Assembly (NCBI GenBank): GCA_029747015.1
Contig: JAKOGI010002734.1
Coordinates: 1 to 64,000, forward strand
Direction: 5' to 3'
Length of the DNA: 64,000 nucleotides
Source: Carnegiea gigantea
Lineage: Eukaryota; Streptophyta; Magnoliopsida; Caryophyllales; Cactaceae
Made by a program: the position numbers and the translations under genes. Every line of letters begins with the position of its first letter. Position 1 is the first letter of the stretch. Of the stretch, positions 58,248 to 64,000 are shown piece after piece. The notes below the pieces were generated by a model that saw only the letters and a program-made list of their open reading frames with translations, had not been told where the DNA came from and did not search any database.

Positions 58248-60135
58248 TGATTTCAACAGTTTGGAGCGAAACATAACTATCCAATGGAAAAAATTAAAAT
58301 AAATTCAAATCTAAATTTTTAGCTCAATTTTGATTCCTTTAATCGATATTTATCTCTACCACGATAATTTAATCGACATTTTTGCCACTAAAACAATTCA
58401 GTCGACTGCCAGTAAAATGATTTCAACAATTTGGATTGAAACTTAATCATTAGATAGAAAATATTAAAATAAGCTCAAATTCATATTTTGACCTTGATAT
58501 TCTTTCATTTGCTTAACATTTTTTCCCACAACGACAATTTAATTGATATTTTTCGCTCATTAAGTAGTGCAATCAATATATTTCACTCCTGGAATAATTT
58601 CAATAGTTTTGATCGAAACTTGGCCATCGTATAAGAAAGATTAAGGTCCTGTTTGATAAACAGTTGTTAACTATTTGTATTAGCTGTTAGCTGTTATCTG
58701 TTTGGTAAAGTTAGCTGTTTCTAATAAAGATATTTGATAAAATTCTATTTATATCCTTATCTCTAGATTTTTTTAACAAAGGTAAATGGATTGGCATATT
58801 AGACACCTCTTCTCACAAGAATGCGCCCAATAACATCATCAGCAAGGATATTCCTAAATTGAGGTGAAGTATCCTTATCTTTAGATTATTTCTTAATAGA
58901 ACATATAATTTTGTTTAATTTATTGGTCAATTTCTTTTTAAAAAGAATTAAATTGGTGTCATGTCTATAAATTAACTTCACCTGTGATCACACAAAAAGT
59001 AGAAGAAAAACTTCATTGATAAAATTTTACTTTCTTATTAAATTCTACACAACTTGCATTCATCGTCTATCTTATTTATTTTCAATTTATACTTATGTAA
59101 ATTATATCAATATTTTATAACATTAGTTTGTTATTTTTAAAATTTTTTTGGTTTATAAATTGGAATTGAAATTTATATGAATTTCTAATGAATTTATCTT
59201 CATTAGATTCAATTCATACAAAATATAGTATCAAATATTACCATTTCACATCGATTCAGAGCTCATTACTGAGGTAATCAAAAGGAAGATTGAATAATCT
59301 AAGCTATAATATCATAATGTTAGACGTTTATAAAGGTGCATGGTGAGATAACCTAACAAGCGTGATATAATATACTAGCGAAATTAGAAAATCTACATCA
59401 AAAAGTATACTACTTGATTAAGAAAAAAAATACAAACAATGAAAGAAACACAATGCAACCTCAATGGTTTATTTTTGTCTAAAAAAGTACTCTTCTTAAT
59501 CCTCAAGATCTAACCGGGTTCGAATGTTACTAAAGAACACTTTATAATACTGTATACTCTTTCTATTTTGTAAAATAATACTATATAAATAATTAAATAT
59601 AATGCAATGGCATGTAATGTAATTTGTTTAAAATCTTGGGTAAACATGTCATTTCTACAAAAAGTTCTTTTGAAAAGGTTAATGGAAATATCTTTCTAAA
59701 AAATAGTTTTTGGGGGCCTAATAGCGGTTTCAAATAGCTGTTCATCAAATATCTATTCAGCTGTTTGACTTAGTGAAAACAGTTAAAGCACCTCCAGACA
59801 ACTATTTTTCTCCAAAAAGTTGCTATTACCAAACACCCTCTAAAATAGAAAATCTAGATTTTGAATACGACTTTCTTTCATTTGGTCCACATTTTTCTAT
59901 GCCATGACAATGCAATTGACATTTTGTACCACTTAAACAATTCAATTGATATTTTTCGTCACTAAATTAATTTCAAAGGTGTAGATCCAAATTTAATTAT
60001 CTGAGAGGAAGCATTGAAAAAAACCCAAACATGAATTTTAAACTCAAAATTCATTTATTTAGTCAACATTTATATCAACTACGACTATTCAATCAATTTT
60101 TTTCGCCATTTAAATAATACAGTTGAGGTTTTCCT
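58248..60135. repeat. Tandem array, period about 174 bp, split by a transposon
   Basis: The anchor TTTCAA(C/T)A(G/A) and the following GAAAC(T/A)T motif start at about 58251, 58421, 58598 and 59971. Spacings are 170, 177 and, after removing the 1.2-kb inner element, about 174 bp. Each unit also contains ATTAAAATAA, CAATTTAAT and ATTTTTCGCC-like words. Copies are diverged. Confidence 0.78.
58645..59840. mobile_element. Inner PIF/Harbinger-like element, 1196 bp
   Basis: TAA on both sides (58642-58644 and 59841-59843). Left end GGTCCTGTTTGATAAACAG; right end reversed GAGGGTGTTTGGTAATAGC. It sits inside one unit of the tandem array. No coding sequence. Confidence 0.8.
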
Positions 60136-60272
60136 CTTTTTCAAGGAAAACGATTTATCTTGTATCAAACAACAAAAAATGTGACATGAAAATCAATTTC
60201 TCTTGAAAAAACATTTTCCACAGAAAATGATTTCCTAGAAAAACTATTTTTCTTTCAATCAAATACTACCTT

Positions 60273-60274
<2 letters not shown>

Positions 60275-60326
<52 letters not shown>
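60275..60326. repeat. (CA)n(TA)n microsatellite
   Basis: CA units followed by TA units immediately to the right of the outer element. Confidence 0.93.
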
Positions 60327-60329
<3 letters not shown>

Positions 60330-60497
60330 TGATGATGTCAATACATGTATTGTATCATTTAAAGAAACATATTAGCTATAAGTTATGTGTTAATCTACAT
60401 TTAGATACCACTACTTTTTGTTCATAGCAAATTTGGTGGTCTTACTTTTGCCTTTAGGAAAAAACACAACTATCATTGTTGGTTCATGCATTGATTA

Positions 60498-60865
60498 GGG
60501 CATTTGCAGCCGGCTTTTGGAGGGTGGAATGCGGGCCCCACAGCAACACTTGTCAGGAGATGAGAGGTCAAGCAAAAACATGCCACATGGGGACGCACGC
60601 GCAGTCGTTCTCCCCCATGGGCCAACTTTTTATTTTTTAATATTTTTTGTGTTTTCTTTTTTTTGAGTAAGTAGATAATTTTTAAACGATTTAAAAAATA
60701 GATTGTGTGTCATAAGGTGGGTCCATGATCAATATTTTTATTGAATGATTAAATTGGAATTGCATGGATTGGAGAAGTGATTGAATATAAGTTTCAAAAA
60801 ATTAAAATTTTCACTTAGGTAGCAAGCTTGAATTCCAAAAAATGAAACTATGAATGGGAATGCTC
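60498..60865. mobile_element. 368-bp PIF/Harbinger-like MITE (copy 2)
   Basis: TTA on both sides (60495-60497 and 60866-60868). Left end GGGCATTTGCAGCC; right end reversed GAGCATTCCCATTC. Inverted orientation relative to 28323-28666 with good similarity in the AT-rich half. Confidence 0.8.
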
Positions 60866-61153
60866 TTAAAATGGCATGCCCTCTCCAAAGGTAAATTGTG
60901 GGCAAATGTTGTAAATCCTTGACCCACTTATGTACGTGAATTCCTACAACAAAATTTCTAAGAAGATGTTTTAGTCAAAGGCCTATTTCTGAGAAGATGT
61001 TTTAGTGAAAGGCCTAGAGTACTCAAGAAATCTACCATTGGATTGATCTTGAAGTATACCGTAAAACATGGCATATTCTGCTTGTTTTACATGTAATAAA
61101 CTTGAACAAAATGAGTTCAAGCATGCTTTAACTCTCTGAAAAAATTACATTAA

Positions 61154-61315
61154 AGCTTTGATCTTTCGTTGGCAAATCTAAATTTACTGACATCAACTAA
61201 CTTCAATCCACATCAACCTACTTCAACTCACTTCACGAACTTTAATAAAAAAAAATCAACTTTAACTCACTTTAACCCACTTTAATCTACTTCCCACTGA
61301 TTTTACCAACTTCTA
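61154..61315. mobile_element. Truncated Tourist-like MITE abutting the L32 gene
   Basis: After a TAA (61151-61153) the left end AGCTTTGATCTTTCGTTGGC matches the family end GGCCCTGTTCTTTTTGTTGG. The interior has the family's CACTTTAACCCACTTTAA words. The right side stops after GATTTTACCAAC: the expected outer part of the inverted repeat is missing and coding DNA of L32 begins within a few bases. Confidence 0.7.
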
Positions 61316-61320
61316 CCCAT

Positions 61321-62749
61321 CTACTTCTCCTTTCGCTTCTTGGTTGAAACATTGTGAGCAATCTCTGCACAGTACGTCCTGACATAAAAATGCCCAATCA
61401 CCACGGTTAGAATACGTAAATTGGCAGTAACACGTTGAGCAACTATAGAGGTAGGTGAAAGATTCATACCTGTTGTGCATCGTCAACAGTTCCAGCTCCT
61501 GGACATTGTGGACAACAAACTTCTTGAACCCATTGGGAAGATAATGACGGGTCTTCTTGTCTGACCCGTAACCAATGTTGGGCATTAAGGTGCATCCCTT
61601 GAACTTTCTCCTCACCCGTGAGTCAATACCCTTTGGCCTACGCCAGTTTGGCTGCAAAAGAAAACCACTCAAATCAATAAACACCTTCAAGTTCTACATT
61701 TGAAAGCTTAACAGCCCAAGCAGCAGCTGGCAGAATAGATCCATGAAACCCCAAAAGAATGAAATTTAGTACAAGGCATTAGCTTATTTCGGGATCAATG
61801 AAACAAGATTGCAAGATAGTACGTGCAGATCAATAAGAGTCCTTTAGCAAAATCAGCTCCCCCGTACATCACATTATGGATCAGAACACCGTGCAACTTC
61901 CTAAGGTCATCAAGCACAGTGTCACAGTGATAGTTGCATTTAAACAAAACCCGAAACACACTGGAACTCCATTCAAATAATGAGCGGACCAGAGCCCATA
62001 ATCACTTCTGTGGGAACCAATAGAGTTTGACAAGAACTCAATATAAATCATAAAAAGAGGCCTATCAGAGCTGGCAACTTACACCTTTTGACTTCTGTGC
62101 TGTGGGCTCGATAGACATAGAAGATGAAAACATCTCATCATTCCCATGTCACTCCAATTCCAAGTACTCGTCAAATTTCTCGTCAGTACTCAACACTTTT
62201 TACTTCAGTCAAGTCGATTACTCAGTAAACAACACGCAAATTTAAACAATAGATATCGAGTATAAATAAAGAAAATGAAACCATACTCCGAGCTCTGCTA
62301 CAAAGAAATTCAACAGAAAGCAGACAAACACTACATATTCATTTTTCTCGTAAGCATAATGCTATGTCCAAGCCACATGCATATCAGAAGCAATTAATCA
62401 CATCGGTCAGTTTCACTCAATGTGACGATCATATGCAGAAACAAATATGATGTTTATTTGTAACATTCATTGGCATTTAAAAAGGTATGAGTATTGACAG
62501 CAGCAAATTTCCAGTAAACAAATGGATGAAATCCCAGAAAACTTAGATTTAATTCCACCCAATAATCTAATCTGACAAAACTAAAACAGCTACCAGAATG
62601 AATAGGACATCGCAAGACCAGACAACCGAGAGCATTAATCAGCACAACGAAGATGGTACCTTGACGGAAATCTTACGGTCACTTTGCGGCCTCTTGAACT
62701 TCTTGACACGCTTCTTCACGATCTTCTTGTCTAAAAGTGGAACCGCCAT
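61321..62749 (-). CDS. RPL32: Large-subunit ribosomal protein L32 (eL32), C-terminally truncated
   Basis: Exons 62749-62660, 61651-61470 and 61378-61321 join in frame (90, 182 and 58 bp) to encode 109 residues. It starts [16 protein letters not shown], continues [10 protein letters not shown], then [43 protein letters not shown] and ends [22 protein letters not shown]. All splice sites are GT/AG. Plant eL32 is normally about 133 residues and continues after K-R-K-E with I-V-E-R-A, so about 24 C-terminal residues are missing. I found no further exon to the left. The truncation point touches a MITE. Either this is a damaged extra copy or a remote last exon was missed; no other damage is visible. 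Confidence 0.85.
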
Positions 62750-62856
62750 TGTTGTTTCTACTACATCGAGCCAAACAAACAAGCGCAAAAATGAGTGTCA
62801 TAACCGATTAATTCCGGATATTTGAAAATTTACAATTTCATTCTCGAATCACAGAC

Positions 62857-62968
62857 AAACCCTAATTTTTTCACTTATTTACTACATCGACATTGCATGG
62901 AGAAGAGAGGGAATGTCAGTGCTTACGGAGAAGAGAGTGAGTAGAAGCCCTAAAAACCCGTCTGGGCT
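62857..62968 (-). promoter_or_regulatory. L32 promoter elements: telo-box and site II
   Basis: AAACCCTAA (62857-62865) is a telo-box and TGGGCT (62963-62968) a site II-type element, about 110 and 215 bp upstream of the ATG. This pair is typical of plant ribosomal protein promoters and supports coordinated expression with other translation genes. Confidence 0.65.
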
Positions 62969-62969
62969 T

Positions 62970-64000
62970 TACTGGTAATTTTAAAACTGGTTTTATACTC
63001 GTCACGGCTAAAACAAGCTGGGTTCAGGTAACCAATTTCATAGCGGGGCCCATTCGGCTGGGAATTAGGCAATAAGTGTATATAATCCAGCCCTAATGTA
63101 GGACTCCTATATTTTACGGTTCCACATTAGTTTCACCCAAAAAGCATTTATCGTTTGCCCACAAGTTTAGGTAGAGCAAAAGGGCCATGCGATTCCTGTA
63201 CGAGCGGTCCAGTTTGGATCTTGTTTAATAAACTCATCACATAAAAACAAACAACTTTGTAGCAAATTCCGAGTTAGATGGAGTTATGTTCGAGTCATCT
63301 CAGGTTTCAAGCTCACTTTTTTCCGATGAATGCGTTTCGGGTATTGGTTCAAGTTTCGAGCCTCGTGTCAATTTTTCCTGGTCTAGGTGTAAATTGTAAT
63401 TGGAGTAAATATTATAATTGTTACTAGGTGGTTGAGAGTTCTTTGGTGGTCAAAATTGCTTATAGGTTAGGATCTCAATCGTGAGATGCTTCTATACTAT
63501 AATCTACGAGAAATCCTAATTTATTGAAAACTATTGTATCCTAATTGAAGTAAGATAAAATTTCTACTTAAGAAAACACTATTACCAATATTATTTCTTT
63601 TGGACCCTTCTTTTATGGTACATACTATTACCAGTATCTTTTTTTGGACCCTTCTTTTATGGTACACAACGTTGTCATGTTTTACAAGTCTTTATAACTC
63701 TAGTCAACGCAACTTTCACAAGTGAATGAAATCTAAAAATTATACTTTATGACTATTTCAATTTAGTTTAACTCATAGTCACAACATAATATTATCCAAT
63801 ATCATAGGTGCACGAGGACCAATTCTGTCAGAATAGATTGTGGTACTATCACTACTCTACTTAATCAATATAACAATAATCGGTATAAAATAAAACTCAA
63901 AAAAATATGTTACACAATGTGAACCGTCTTTGAAAGGTATCAAATTTTCCATCTTGTGAAACCAATATGCATATTACGTATACTTTGCCTCATAGACTAA
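62970..64000. other. Intergenic, no gene recognised
   Basis: AT-rich DNA beyond the L32 promoter up to the right edge. The only structure noted is the 46-bp direct repeat at 63579-63668. Confidence 0.5.
63579..63668. repeat. 46-bp tandem duplication
   Basis: CTATTACCA followed by TTTTGGACCCTTCTTTTATG occurs twice, about 46 bp apart, with small differences. Confidence 0.85.

Larger units (their letters stand above)
56631..60271. mobile_element. Outer PIF/Harbinger-like element (3.64 kb) loaded with other repeats
   Basis: TTA on both sides (56628-56630 and 60272-60274). Left end GGTAGTGCTTGGTTGGG; right end reversed GGTAGTATTTGATTGAA, both followed by AAAATAGTTTT-like words. Between them lie a SINE-like fragment, a LINE relic, a 174-bp tandem array and a complete inner element. 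No transposase found. The two ends could belong to separate elements, but the matching end words and flanks favour one. Confidence 0.62.

Noticed and set aside
58248..60135. CRISPR-like array
   Set aside because: The repeat units are long, diverged and have no unique spacers, and the genome is a plant's; it is a degenerate tandem repeat.

Overview
This is a plant nuclear window, most likely from a dicot. The genes carry GT-AG introns, the long intergenic stretches are AT-rich, and the encoded products are plant families: a CSLC glucan synthase, a DUF506 protein, a germin-like protein, V-ATPase subunit D, a U-box/ARM protein, CHIP and ribosomal protein L32. Nothing here is prokaryotic or organellar, and the species cannot be named from sequence alone.

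Layout, left to right. The first 1.6 kb holds the first exon of a CSLC-type glucan synthase on the minus strand; the gene runs off the left edge. From 1.8 to 6.8 kb there is AT-rich DNA with an RNase H retroelement relic, a microsatellite and a 116-bp MITE, then a tRNA-Phe(GAA) gene. From 7.06 to 12.98 kb lies a decayed, intron-containing phosphoglycerate kinase pseudogene. Its first intron holds a mosaic LTR retrotransposon (7611-10224) with 182-bp LTRs and a perfect 5-bp target duplication. From 13 to 37 kb the DNA is gene-poor, with single-exon DUF506 (16 kb), germin-like (21 kb) and V-ATPase D (23.4-24.2 kb, minus) genes among many small transposons.

The U-box/ARM gene (PUB9-like, two exons) is at 37.3-39.2 kb. 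The CHIP co-chaperone E3 ligase occupies 45.9-55.7 kb on the minus strand: all eight exons join in phase to give 278 residues, spread over nearly 10 kb because two introns have grown to about 4 kb. From 56.6 to 60.3 kb lies a nested transposon complex: a TTA-flanked outer element, a SINE-like fragment, a LINE reverse transcriptase relic, a roughly 174-bp tandem array, and a second element that split that array. The window ends with ribosomal protein L32 (minus), whose last about 24 codons are missing at the edge of a MITE, and a telo-box/site II promoter.

The genes are unrelated housekeeping or regulatory genes with no cluster logic. PUB9-like and CHIP are both U-box E3 ligases about 6.7 kb apart, but their architectures differ and no functional link is visible. 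I see no novel multi-gene system. The most interesting material is in the mobile elements: a retrotransposon consistent with recombination at the primer-binding site, three stable hairpins near a Copia 3' end, a short retroposed insert ending in C16A9 with a 15-bp target duplication, a SINE family with intact Pol III boxes, and the transposon-linked truncation of L32.
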